This document shows positions 8,725 to 16,713 of a stretch of DNA of 64,000 nucleotides, piece by piece. This DNA comes from Williamsia deligens (lineage in GTDB: Bacteria; Actinomycetota; Actinomycetes; Mycobacteriales; Mycobacteriaceae). The stretch is from the NCBI RefSeq assembly GCF_024171765.1, contig NZ_JAMTCI010000001.1, positions 1,527,137-1,591,136 on the forward strand, in the 5' to 3' direction. Under the pieces are notes generated by a model. It was not told where the DNA came from and did no database searches. It saw only the letters and a program-made list of their open reading frames with translations. Made by a program: the position numbers and the translations under genes. Every line of letters starts with the position of its first letter. The first letter of the stretch is position 1.

Positions 8725-9246
8725 GTGACACGTCTTCACGGCGGTCGGATGCTCGCGTGTGCGGCGGTCGCCTCGGTCTCGCTCGTGGCGGCATGCGGTA
8801 CGGACGCCGCACCCTCCGGCCAGGACTCCGCGCCGGCCGGTTCGGTGTCGGCGTCTGCGCTGCCGGCAATCACGCCGATCACCTGCGATCCGTCGACAGT
8901 CGCTCCGGGTGAGACCGTCACCCGGAGCGCCGGCGGTCACGACTCGGCGATCTCCGTCGTCGCCGACTACCACTGGGCGATCATCACCGCGCGGGACAGC
9001 GCCCGCGCGATCGACGCCATCGCGCCGAACGAGGACATGGGCAAGCCGCAGTTCATCGAGCAGGCGCTCGCGGGCTACCCACCGGGCACGACCTACTGCC
9101 TGCGGCTTCGCCAGACAGCGCCGGACACGGTGCTGTTCACGCTGACCTACCAGTCGCCGGCCGGGGCAACCGGTGAGTACAAGCTGCGCGCCACCGTCTC
9201 CGGTCCGCCCGGCGACGTACAGCTGCGGGGCGAGGTGGCCCAGTGA
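8725..9246 (+). CDS. Putative lipoprotein
   Basis: 173 residues from a GTG 11 bp after the preceding stop. The N-terminus carries a lipoprotein signal with lipobox VAAC followed by G (cysteine at about residue 24). The mature part is a compact, beta-rich ~150-residue domain with two further cysteines (ITCDPSTVA and GTTYCLRLRQ) that could form a disulfide outside the membrane. The next gene overlaps its stop. No family is recognised. Confidence 0.8.
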   Translation: MTRLHGGRMLACAAVASVSLVAACGTDAAPSGQDSAPAGSVSASALPAITPITCDPSTVAPGETVTRSAGGHDSAISVVADYHWAIITARDSARAIDAIAPNEDMGKPQFIEQALAGYPPGTTYCLRLRQTAPDTVLFTLTYQSPAGATGEYKLRATVSGPPGDVQLRGEVAQ

Positions 9247-10010
9247 GCGACGACCGCGAGCCGGACCAGCGCGGCCCCGACAGGGTTCCCGACATCCCCG
9301 AGGAACCGGCCGCACCGACGTCGTTGCCGGAACCGCCGTGGTTCGCGATGCGTACACCGGAGCCGCCCCGCGGATCGCCGGAGGCGCCACCTCTCGCGGG
9401 CGGTGAATACCGCTCGCCGGAATCGTGGTCGGCCGGTCTCGAGCAGATCGCCACCGCGCGGCGCCCACAGCGCCGCCGACGACGTCTGCGTCCCCTGCTC
9501 CTCGCGGTGGCGGTCCTCGTCGTCATCGGCGGCATCGTGGCCGGGATCGTCGCGCTCGTGGGGTCGAGCACATCCGGCGGCGGCACCTCGGCGACGCAGG
9601 CGCGGGTGGAGTTCTGCGCCCCCGGCACCCGCGGCGGGGTGACCACCGTGTCCGCGGCGCAGGAGGCCACGACACCCGTCGGCGCCGTGGCGACCTTCCT
9701 CGACGCGGCGATCCGCACCCGATCGGCACCCGCCGCCCGCGCGGTGATGTCGCAGGCGGCGCCGGCCCCGACCGTCGGGCAGCTGCAGACCTGGATCTCA
9801 TCGCTCCCGGCGACCACGGACGGGTGGTGTGCGCAGATCTCGACGACCGAGTCGGCGGCACGGGTCCTCGTCGACGTCCGCCTGCGCACCGCGAACGGTG
9901 TCGCCGAGGTCGCGCGCGGCACCTCGTTCTACGTGTCGACGTCCGATTCCGGTCGCTGGACCATCGACGCCATCGTGGCCGATTCCGCTGTGAACGAACA
10001 GCGGGGTTGA
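9243..10010 (+). CDS. Single-pass membrane protein with extracytoplasmic domain
   Basis: 255 residues from a GTG that overlaps the previous stop (GTGA). An acidic, proline-rich cytoplasmic region of about 75 residues precedes an Arg cluster and one membrane helix (residues ~83-103). A ~145-residue outside domain follows with two cysteines (FCAPGTRGG, GWCAQI). The layout resembles many small actinobacterial membrane proteins with an NTF2/DUF4878-like outer domain; no function is assigned. It probably works with the lipoprotein. Its stop codon lies inside the first HspR-type repeat upstream of lon. Confidence 0.75.
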   Translation: MSDDREPDQRGPDRVPDIPEEPAAPTSLPEPPWFAMRTPEPPRGSPEAPPLAGGEYRSPESWSAGLEQIATARRPQRRRRRLRPLLLAVAVLVVIGGIVAGIVALVGSSTSGGGTSATQARVEFCAPGTRGGVTTVSAAQEATTPVGAVATFLDAAIRTRSAPAARAVMSQAAPAPTVGQLQTWISSLPATTDGWCAQISTTESAARVLVDVRLRTANGVAEVARGTSFYVSTSDSGRWTIDAIVADSAVNEQRG

Positions 10011-10026
10011 GCGGGAACAGCTCAAG
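10006..10026. promoter_or_regulatory. HspR box (HAIR-like), distal copy
   Basis: GTTGAGC-N7-GCTCAAG closely follows the HspR-associated inverted repeat CTTGAGT-N7-ACTCAAG. Six of the seven arm positions pair. Its 7-bp spacer is exactly GGGAACA, the -35 element of the SigH-type promoter. Confidence 0.7.
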
Positions 10027-10039
10027 CGTCCGACCAGTT
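10013..10039 (+). promoter_or_regulatory. SigH-type ECF promoter of lon
   Basis: GGGAACA (10013-10019), 17 bp, then GTT (10037-10039) matches the mycobacterial SigH consensus (GGGAAYA, 16-17 bp, cGTT), apart from A instead of C before GTT. The predicted start near 10046 leaves a 24-nt leader with a GGAGG ribosome site. The same layout occurs before trxB. Confidence 0.65.
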
Positions 10040-10057
10040 GAGCCGTTCATGCTCAAC
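10037..10057. promoter_or_regulatory. HspR box (HAIR-like), proximal copy
   Basis: GTTGAGC-N7-GCTCAAC is a perfect 7-bp inverted repeat with the 7-bp spacing of HspR boxes. It overlaps the -10 and the predicted transcription start of lon, so binding would block the promoter. HspR control of lon is known from Streptomyces. No hspR gene is in this window. Confidence 0.75.
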
Positions 10058-10069
10058 ACTGGAGGAAGC

Positions 10070-12391
10070 ATGAGCGAACGTCTCCCCGTCCTGTTCCTGA
10101 CCGACCCGATCGTCCTGCCCGGGATGGTCGTCCCCATCGAGCTCGACGACGCTGCGCGCGCCGCGGTCGACGCCGCCCAGGCCGCGGGCGGCTCCGACAA
10201 GCTGCTCGTAGCCCCACGGCTCGACGACCGCTACCCGTCGCATGGTGTGGTGGCGTCGATCGTGCAGGTCGGCCGCCTCGCCGGCGGTGAACCCGCCGCC
10301 GTCGTCAAGGCCGAGTCGCGGGCACACATCGGGTCCGGGACCACCGGTCCCGGCGCCGCACTGTGGGTCGAGGTCGATCTCGTCGACGAAGGCCCCGTCT
10401 CCGACGAGACGCGCGAGCTGGCCGCCGAGTACAAGAAGCTGGTGCTCGCGATCCTGCAGCGCCGTGAGGCATGGCAGGTCATCGACTCGGTGAACCGCCT
10501 CACCGAGCCGTCGGCTCTCGCCGACACCGCCGGCTACGCGTCGTACCTCAGCGACGTCCAGAAGCGTCAGCTCCTGGAGACCCCGGACGTCGGAGACCGC
10601 CTGCGGGCGCTCATCGGCTGGACCACCGACCACCTCGCCGAGGTGGAGGTCAACGACAAGATCGCCGGCGACGTCCGCGACGGGATGGAGAAGCAGCAGA
10701 AGGAGTTCCTGCTCCGTCAGCAGCTGGCCGCCATCCGCAAGGAGCTCGGCGAGGGTGAGCCCGAGGGTTCCGACGACTACCGCGCCCGCGTGGAGTCGGC
10801 CGACCTCCCCGACGCTGTGCGGACGGCCGCGCTGCGCGAGGTCGACAAGCTCGAGCGCTCCAGCGACCAGAGCCCCGAGACCGGCTGGATCCGCACCTGG
10901 CTCGACACCGTCCTCGACCTGCCCTGGTCGGTGACGACGACCGACTCGACCGACATCGTCGAGGCGCGGCGCATCCTCGACGCCGACCACCACGGGCTCT
11001 CGGACGTCAAGGACCGCATCGTCGAATACCTCGCCGTCCGCGCACGTCGTGCCGACAGGGGCCTGCAGGTCATCGGTGGACGCGGCTCGGGTGCCGTCCT
11101 GGCACTCGCCGGTCCCCCCGGGGTCGGCAAGACCTCACTCGGCGAGAGCGTCGCGAAGGCGTTGGGCCGCAACTTCGTCCGCGTCGCGCTCGGGGGCGTC
11201 CGCGACGAGGCCGAGATCCGCGGGCACCGTCGCACGTACGTCGGCGCGTTGCCCGGCCGGATCGTGCGTGCGATCAACGAGGCCGGGTCGATGAACCCGG
11301 TCGTCCTGCTCGACGAGGTCGACAAGGTCGGCTCGGACTTCCGCGGTGACCCCGCGGCGGCCCTGCTCGAGGTGCTCGACCCGGCGCAGAACCACACGTT
11401 CCGCGACCACTACCTCGATCTCGACCTCGACCTGTCCGACGTCGTGTTCCTCGCGACCGCCAATGTGGTGGAACAGATCCCGGGTCCGCTGCTGGACCGC
11501 ATGGAGCTCATCACCATCGACGGGTACACCGAGGACGACAAGGTGGCCATCGCCCGCGACCACCTGCTGCCCCGGCAGCGGGAGCGCGCGGCACTGACCG
11601 ACACCGAGGTCGTCGTGACCGACGACGCACTGCGGGAGATCGCCGCGAACCACACCCGGGAACCCGGTGTGCGGCAGTTCGAGCGGTTCCTCGCGACGGC
11701 GCTGCGCAAGGCCACCACACGACTCGCGGACGGTTCCGTCGAGTCGGTGACCATCGACGTCGAGAACCTCACCGACTTCATCGGTCGGCCCCGGTTCACG
11801 CCGGACTCCGACGAGCGGACCGCTGTCCCCGGTGTCGCGACGGGTCTCGCCGTGACCGGCATGGGTGGCGACGTCCTGTACATCGAGGCGACGGCCACCG
11901 ACGGCAAGCCGGGCCTGAACCTCACCGGCCAGCTCGGTGACGTGATGAAGGAGTCGGCGCAGATCGCGCTGTCCTACGTGCGATCACACGCCGAGCAGCT
12001 CGGTGTCGATCCGGCCGCGCTGGAGAAGGGCATCCACGTCCACGTCCCCGCGGGAGCGATCCCCAAGGACGGCCCGTCGGCGGGTGTGACGATGGTGACG
12101 GCGCTGGTGTCGATGGCGACCGGTCGGAAGGTCCGCGCCGACGTCGGGATGACCGGCGAGGTCACCCTCAACGGGCGCGTGCTGCCGATCGGTGGGGTGA
12201 AGCAGAAACTGCTCGCCGCCCAGCGGGCCGGCCTGACGACCGTGTTCGTCCCGCACCGGAACGCCCCCGACCTCGACGACGTGCCCGCCGAGGTGCTCGC
12301 CGCCGTCGACGTGCGCTCGATGACCGATGTCGCCGACATCGTCGCGGTCGCGCTGGAGGACGCGTCGGAGTCGGTGACCGCCGCGGCCTGA
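10070..12391 (+). CDS. lon: ATP-dependent protease Lon
   Basis: 773 residues from the ATG at 10070, with SD GGAGGAAG just upstream; the much longer open frame would cover the promoter and is not used. Order: LON N-terminal substrate domain (LPVLFLTDPIVLPG onward), AAA+ module with Walker A GPPGVGKTS near residue 348 and Walker B VVLLDEVDKV, then the serine protease domain with catalytic Ser in KDGPSAGVT near residue 668 and Lys in GGVKQKLLAA. Cytoplasmic hexamer that degrades misfolded and regulatory proteins. Overlapping HspR boxes and a SigH-type promoter indicate heat and thiol-stress control. The gene ends 4 bp from the convergent CDF gene. Confidence 0.97.
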   Translation: MSERLPVLFLTDPIVLPGMVVPIELDDAARAAVDAAQAAGGSDKLLVAPRLDDRYPSHGVVASIVQVGRLAGGEPAAVVKAESRAHIGSGTTGPGAALWVEVDLVDEGPVSDETRELAAEYKKLVLAILQRREAWQVIDSVNRLTEPSALADTAGYASYLSDVQKRQLLETPDVGDRLRALIGWTTDHLAEVEVNDKIAGDVRDGMEKQQKEFLLRQQLAAIRKELGEGEPEGSDDYRARVESADLPDAVRTAALREVDKLERSSDQSPETGWIRTWLDTVLDLPWSVTTTDSTDIVEARRILDADHHGLSDVKDRIVEYLAVRARRADRGLQVIGGRGSGAVLALAGPPGVGKTSLGESVAKALGRNFVRVALGGVRDEAEIRGHRRTYVGALPGRIVRAINEAGSMNPVVLLDEVDKVGSDFRGDPAAALLEVLDPAQNHTFRDHYLDLDLDLSDVVFLATANVVEQIPGPLLDRMELITIDGYTEDDKVAIARDHLLPRQRERAALTDTEVVVTDDALREIAANHTREPGVRQFERFLATALRKATTRLADGSVESVTIDVENLTDFIGRPRFTPDSDERTAVPGVATGLAVTGMGGDVLYIEATATDGKPGLNLTGQLGDVMKESAQIALSYVRSHAEQLGVDPAALEKGIHVHVPAGAIPKDGPSAGVTMVTALVSMATGRKVRADVGMTGEVTLNGRVLPIGGVKQKLLAAQRAGLTTVFVPHRNAPDLDDVPAEVLAAVDVRSMTDVADIVAVALEDASESVTAAA

Positions 12392-12395
12392 TCGG

Positions 12396-13061
12396 TCAGG
12401 TGCAGCAGTCGCACGTGGTGCCCGGGTTCGCCTCGAACCCGGGCACCACCGGTGTGCAACAGGCGTCGCCCCGCCAGGCGTTCGTGCCTTCTCGGACCGC
12501 GATGACCGCGATGACGAGAGCGGCGACCGGGTCTGCCCATGACCATCCGAGCAGGCCGTCGACCACGAGCCCGGCGAGCACGACGGCGGAGAGATACGTG
12601 CACAGCAGGGTCTGTTTCGAATCGGCCACCGCAGACTGCGAGCCCAGCTCGCGACCGGCGCGGCGCTGCGCATACGAGAGCACCGGCATCACCACGAGAC
12701 TCGCGGCGGTGAGCACGATCCCCACTGTCGAGTGGCGGGCGTCGGTGACACCGGCGAGGCTCCGGACGGCGTCGACGGTCACGTAGGCGGCGAGTGCGAA
12801 GAACGACTCCGCGATGACGGGGAGTGCGACGCGTTCGCGCGACTCCGGGTCCCGGCCGGCGAACTGCCAGGCGACGGCCGCGGCCGAGGAGACCTCGATG
12901 ACCGAGTCGAGACCGAAGCCGATCAGGGCGGTCGACGAGACGCGGCTCCCCTCGAGCAGGGCCACCACCGCCTCGATCACGTTGTAGGAGATGGTGATCG
13001 CCACGAACCACCGGATGCGGCGGGTGACGATCGCACGACGCGGGTCGTCCAGGACCGCCAT
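12396..13061 (-). CDS. Cation diffusion facilitator (CDF) metal exporter
   Basis: 221 residues with about six hydrophobic segments. Metal-site aspartate patterns of the CDF family are visible (ALIGFGLDSVIE near residue 48 and AVADSKQTLLCTYLS near 145). It should export a divalent metal such as Zn, Co or Cd using the proton gradient. The C-terminal tail is cysteine-rich (DACCTP and TTCDCCT), an extra metal-binding feature. Its start immediately follows the stop of the ArsR regulator, so the pair forms a metal-responsive operon. The 3' end encodes a perfect 16-bp hairpin. Confidence 0.88.
   Translation of the reverse strand: MAVLDDPRRAIVTRRIRWFVAITISYNVIEAVVALLEGSRVSSTALIGFGLDSVIEVSSAAAVAWQFAGRDPESRERVALPVIAESFFALAAYVTVDAVRSLAGVTDARHSTVGIVLTAASLVVMPVLSYAQRRAGRELGSQSAVADSKQTLLCTYLSAVVLAGLVVDGLLGWSWADPVAALVIAVIAVREGTNAWRGDACCTPVVPGFEANPGTTCDCCT
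12415..12449. terminator. Perfect 16-bp hairpin inside the 3' end of the CDF gene, 24 bp after lon
   Basis: The arms GTGGTGCCCGGGTTCG (12415-12430) and its exact complement (12434-12449) flank a 3-nt loop. There is no T-run. It lies 24 bp after the lon stop and within the last ~20 codons of the convergent CDF gene. It could stop transcription or stabilise the lon mRNA 3' end. Confidence 0.6.
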
Positions 13062-13391
13062 TCAGCAGCACCCCTCGGCGTCGGAGTCGGGGCAGCAGGC
13101 TGGATCGACTGCGAGGACGACGCCGGTCAGGTCCTGCAGAGCGCGGCCGATGCGGCGATCGGCGAGCTCGTAGCGGACCCGTCGACCCTGCGGCACCGCG
13201 ACGACCAGACCGCACCCCCGCAGACACGCCAGGTGGTTCGACACGATCTGTCGCGACACCCCCAGCTCGTCGGCGAGACCGGATGGATTTGCGGGCGACG
13301 CACTGAGCAGCTCAAGGATGCGGGCCCGAGTCGGGTCGGACAGGGCCTGCCCGAACCGGACGAGCGCGTCGTGGCGCACGGCTGTGGTCAT
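13062..13391 (-). CDS. ArsR/SmtB family metal-sensing repressor
   Basis: 109 residues. Winged helix-turn-helix with FGQALSDPTRARILELLS and recognition region DELGVSRQIVSNHLACLRGCGLV. Candidate metal ligands are the cysteines at LACLRGC and the tail DPACCPDSDAEGCC, a pattern like CmtR or NmtR relatives with C-terminal ligands. It is expected to release DNA on binding metal and so induce the adjoining CDF exporter. A short inverted repeat 14 bp upstream is a likely operator. Which metal is sensed cannot be told. Confidence 0.9.
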   Translation of the reverse strand: MTTAVRHDALVRFGQALSDPTRARILELLSASPANPSGLADELGVSRQIVSNHLACLRGCGLVVAVPQGRRVRYELADRRIGRALQDLTGVVLAVDPACCPDSDAEGCC

Positions 13392-13404
13392 GCGGGGTGA
13401 CGCA

Positions 13405-13420
13405 TACAGATTTCGCTGTA
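13405..13420. promoter_or_regulatory. ArsR operator candidate
   Basis: TACAG-N6-CTGTA, 14 bp upstream of the arsR-like start. Position and symmetry fit autorepression of the metal operon. The arms are shorter than the classic 12-2-12 SmtB site. Confidence 0.45.
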
Positions 13421-13466
13421 CCGACGCGAGCTGTCCCCGGCGGCAACGGCGACCACAACCACGGAC

Positions 13467-14450
13467 TCAGGCCCCGCAGACACCCGACCCGGTGTCGGAC
13501 TCCCGGCACCAGTAGACGGTGGGAGCGTCTGCGAACGCGAGGACGGGGGCACCCTCCGCCGAGGTCAATGATCCGGTCCATGTCATGCCGGGGGTGATCC
13601 GCCCTGCGCCCTCTCCGACGTGTTGTGTCTCTGACGTGAATACAACCTGCATCGACGACCCGGTCTGACGCCAGGTGGCGTCCCACGTCGACCCGTTGGA
13701 CGCGCCGTTCGCGAGCTTCACCGTGGCGGTGCCATCGGAGCGCAGAGTCACCAGCCGACCGTGGCCCATCCAGTCACCGGTGAAGTCGACCGATGCGGGG
13801 GTCGGCGGCGGCACCTGGGCCGTCGACCCGACAGGGGTGTATTTCCATACGAAACCGGCGTCGGAGAAAGTGAATCCCTTACCCGTGCTCTGGTCCATGC
13901 ACGAGACACCGGAGGAGCTGGTGTTGCAGGCGAAACCGTCCGCGGCCAGCTCGGTTCCGTAGGGAAGGACCGGTGTCTGCTCCAGCGGGAATCGCCAGAA
14001 ATCGGCCTGCCCCCGATAGGCGAACTCGGCGTCACGCCCGCGCTCGACTCGGATCGCATTGGGGCGGACCGTCGTGCCCACCGGACTCGGGACTGCTGTG
14101 GGCGCCCCCGCGACACCGATCGACGGATCCGTGTTGGACGCCGGTTGACAGCCGGCGACAGCAGCGGAGGTCAGGATCGCGCAGCGCCATCGTCCGCTCG
14201 GACTGACGAAGTAGTACCCGGAGGCCCCCTCTGACACCGCGAGGTAGGAGCCGGCCACGACCGTGGGCGTCGGGGCGGTGGTTGTCGCCGAGGGAGAGAC
14301 CGTCGGCGCGACGGTGGATGTCCGCCCCACGGATGGGCTGGATGACGGCGCCCCGATCTTGTCGCTCTGCGCGCTGCAGGCAGTGCACGCGACAACCAGG
14401 GCGCCGATCATGACCAAGAGGCGCAGGGGACGGCGCGCAGGGTGCAGCAT
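13467..14450 (-). CDS. Secreted lipoprotein, unknown function
   Basis: 327 residues from the ATG at 14450; an earlier in-frame ATG adds 20 residues without signal character. The signal ends at lipobox ACTAC followed by S (cysteine at about residue 25). A Thr/Ser/Pro linker leads into a domain starting YLAVSEGASGYYFVSPSGRWRCAI with several cysteines that may pair as disulfides. The pattern of a secreted sensor-like or LppA-like domain is common in this order of actinobacteria, but no function is assigned. It diverges from the esterase gene. Confidence 0.78.
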   Translation of the reverse strand: MLHPARRPLRLLVMIGALVVACTACSAQSDKIGAPSSSPSVGRTSTVAPTVSPSATTTAPTPTVVAGSYLAVSEGASGYYFVSPSGRWRCAILTSAAVAGCQPASNTDPSIGVAGAPTAVPSPVGTTVRPNAIRVERGRDAEFAYRGQADFWRFPLEQTPVLPYGTELAADGFACNTSSSGVSCMDQSTGKGFTFSDAGFVWKYTPVGSTAQVPPPTPASVDFTGDWMGHGRLVTLRSDGTATVKLANGASNGSTWDATWRQTGSSMQVVFTSETQHVGEGAGRITPGMTWTGSLTSAEGAPVLAFADAPTVYWCRESDTGSGVCGA

Positions 14451-14521
14451 CCCCCGATCGTGGCGGCCACGTACGGGGCGGTCCATCCTCCGAACGGAGC
14501 ACACCATCAACCGGATCTAAG

Positions 14522-15646
14522 ATGGCGCCCATGGTGATGGCGGATCGTCCCGAGGTCGAGACAGCGTCGGCCCCGGTGACCGCGTTGGCGATGGTCGGGC
14601 TCGCGGAGAGCATGCTGAACGGTCTCGCGCGCGTCCCGTTCCGGCGGTTCTGGCAGGGACCCGGCGGACTCCTCGACAACATCGGGCAGTCGGTGACCCG
14701 CCAGACCATCCGGTCGTTCATGGGCTACGCGATGTCGCTGCCGATCGACGAGTTCCGGTCGATGGAGAAGATCCTCGACGAGATCTGCCGGGTCGTCATG
14801 CCGCCGTTCATCAGCCTCACCGACAGCGTCGAGATCACCGACGACACCGTCGGTGGTGTCGAGGGCATCTGGTGCCGGGCGAAGGCGAGCACCGACGAGT
14901 ACGTCGAGAACGTCACCGACAAGGAGACGATCACCGCAACGCTGCTGTACCTGCACGGCGGTGGCTACATCGGCACGTCGCCGATCATGTACTCCGCGTT
15001 CGCCGCATCGCTGGTCAACATCACGGGGTACGAGGTCTTCATCGCCGACTACCGGATGGCGCCCGAGTTCCCGTTCCCCGCCGGCGTGCACGACGCCGCC
15101 GACGCCTACCGCGGTCTGCTCGAGCGGGGCATCGACGCGGACCACATCGTCATCGCCGGCGATTCCGGTGGCGGTGGGCTCGCGACCTCGCTGGTGTCCT
15201 ACCTGCACGACCACGACCTGACCAAACCTGCTGCGGTGATGCTGTTCTCGCCGGAGGTCGACCTCGACCTCAACCATCCGTCGATCACGGCGAACGCCCA
15301 GCTCGACATCCTCCCGTGGAACGTGCCGGTCAGCCCGTACCTGCAGGGCGTGCAGCCGAACGACGGCCGGGTCACCGCCATCTACGCCAAGCCCGACCCG
15401 GCGTGGTTCCCTCCGACCTTCGTCTGTTGGGGCGCCGACGAGATGTTCCGCGACGGCATCCGCGCGTTCGCGCAGGCGCTGTCCGAGGCCGGGGTGACGG
15501 TGTACTCGATGGAGGAGGTCGGGATGTTCCACGTGTTCCCGATCCTGATGCCGTGGGCCGAGTCGTCCCGCCGGGTGTTCCGGGCGCTGCGTGAACTGTC
15601 GCACCGCCACGTCGAATCCGACCCGGCCGCGATCGCGACCCACTGA
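14522..15646 (+). CDS. Alpha/beta hydrolase, hormone-sensitive-lipase family
   Basis: 374 residues. The oxyanion motif LHGGGYIGTS lies near residue 143 and the nucleophile in GDSGGGGLA near residue 216. The acid (GADEMFRDG) and histidine (MFHVFPIL) are near the C-terminus. This is the HSL/Lip esterase family found in many copies in mycolate producers, where members hydrolyse short-chain esters or host lipids. The start may be 14522 or the ATG at 14531. No signal peptide is seen. The substrate is unknown. Confidence 0.88.
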   Translation: MAPMVMADRPEVETASAPVTALAMVGLAESMLNGLARVPFRRFWQGPGGLLDNIGQSVTRQTIRSFMGYAMSLPIDEFRSMEKILDEICRVVMPPFISLTDSVEITDDTVGGVEGIWCRAKASTDEYVENVTDKETITATLLYLHGGGYIGTSPIMYSAFAASLVNITGYEVFIADYRMAPEFPFPAGVHDAADAYRGLLERGIDADHIVIAGDSGGGGLATSLVSYLHDHDLTKPAAVMLFSPEVDLDLNHPSITANAQLDILPWNVPVSPYLQGVQPNDGRVTAIYAKPDPAWFPPTFVCWGADEMFRDGIRAFAQALSEAGVTVYSMEEVGMFHVFPILMPWAESSRRVFRALRELSHRHVESDPAAIATH

Positions 15647-15663
15647 GAACTGCGTCGCGGGCC

Positions 15664-15999
15664 ATGGCGTACGACGAGGCACTCGCCGACCGCATCCGCG
15701 ACGCGATGGAGACCGAGCCGCATCTCACCGAGAAGCGGATGTTCGGCGGACTCGCGTTCCTCGTCGACGGTCACATGGCCGTCGTCATCCTGAGCAGGCA
15801 GCAGGGGCTCATGGTCCGCGTTGATCCCGACGAGGCCGACGCACTGATGGCGCGGGACCACGTCGGCCCGATGATCATGTCCGGCAGACCCGCTCGCGGA
15901 TGGCTGCGCATCGACCCACCGGGCCTCGTCGACGACGACGTCCTCGGCGACTGGGTCGACCGCGCGGCCTCCTACGTCCTGACCCTGCCCGCGAAGTGA
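15664..15999 (+). CDS. TfoX/Sxy N-terminal domain protein
   Basis: 111 residues. The family hallmark EKRMFGGLAFLVDGHMA at residues 22-38 and the closing WVDRAASYV helix fit the stand-alone TfoX_N family. In gammaproteobacteria TfoX controls competence, but short actinobacterial copies have no established role. It follows the esterase by 17 bp and may be co-transcribed. A small hairpin (15998-16011) spans its stop codon and that of the convergent YoaK-like gene. Confidence 0.85.
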   Translation: MAYDEALADRIRDAMETEPHLTEKRMFGGLAFLVDGHMAVVILSRQQGLMVRVDPDEADALMARDHVGPMIMSGRPARGWLRIDPPGLVDDDVLGDWVDRAASYVLTLPAK

Positions 16000-16002
16000 G
16001 GA

Positions 16003-16704
16003 TCAGTCCTCGGGTTCCGCTGCGTCGGCGTCGATCTGGCGGGCGTCGTAGACGACCATGAGCGCCACGACGACCATGGCCACCGCGCAGACCGCCACCG
16101 CCGGAGTACCCAGCCATCGCGAGATGATCGCCCCCACCACCGCTCCCCCGGCGAAGGCCGCCACCACCGCGCTGTAGAGCGCGCACCGTCGCCGACTCTC
16201 GCCGTCGCGCTGCGTGAGCGCGGCGTGTAGGGATTCGACGAAACGCATCAGGTTGCCGGTGGTGGCGATCGTGATGATCGGCAACCCGCCGATGCTCCGG
16301 AACAACTCCATCTGCATCGCGGCGACGAACGCGATCGGCACGGTGACAACCACATTCGGCCACGACGCCGGGACCGCGGCCACGAGACCCAGCACCGCCG
16401 CCTGCGCCAGGGTGACCGACAACAGCAACGCCGCACTCGTCGCGTCGCGCCACCAGGTGCGCAGCATCGTCGCTACCAGCACCCCGACGACGAACGCGAG
16501 GATCGACCACAGGTGGGCGACGGCGCGATGCCACTCCCCTGCCGCACTCGACGTCGCCAGCAGGATGACGTTGCCGGTCTGTGTGTTCGCGAACACCCCG
16601 CCCCGGGTGAGATAGGTGTACGCGTCGAGGAACCCACCGACGCCGATCAGGATCAACACGAACCGCGGCGTCGACGCGGTCGCGACCTTCCCCGGCTCGA
16701 TCAT
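16003..16704 (-). CDS. YoaK family (DUF1275) membrane protein
   Basis: 233 residues with six or so membrane segments. The N-terminal pattern GVGGFLDAYTYLTRGGVFANTQTGN is diagnostic (here GFLDAYTYLTRGG, then FANTQTGN). The family is widespread; function unknown, possibly small-molecule transport. It starts just after the leuS stop on the same strand (10 bp gap), so it may be read from the leuS promoter. Confidence 0.88.
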   Translation of the reverse strand: MIEPGKVATASTPRFVLILIGVGGFLDAYTYLTRGGVFANTQTGNVILLATSSAAGEWHRAVAHLWSILAFVVGVLVATMLRTWWRDATSAALLLSVTLAQAAVLGLVAAVPASWPNVVVTVPIAFVAAMQMELFRSIGGLPIITIATTGNLMRFVESLHAALTQRDGESRRRCALYSAVVAAFAGGAVVGAIISRWLGTPAVAVCAVAMVVVALMVVYDARQIDADAAEPED

Positions 16705-16713
16705 CCGATGCCC

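Noticed and set aside
9425-10069. Upstream extension of the lon frame
   Set aside because: It is Arg-rich shadow sequence over the membrane-protein gene and would place the HspR and SigH sites inside coding sequence. The ATG at 10070 has a proper ribosome site.
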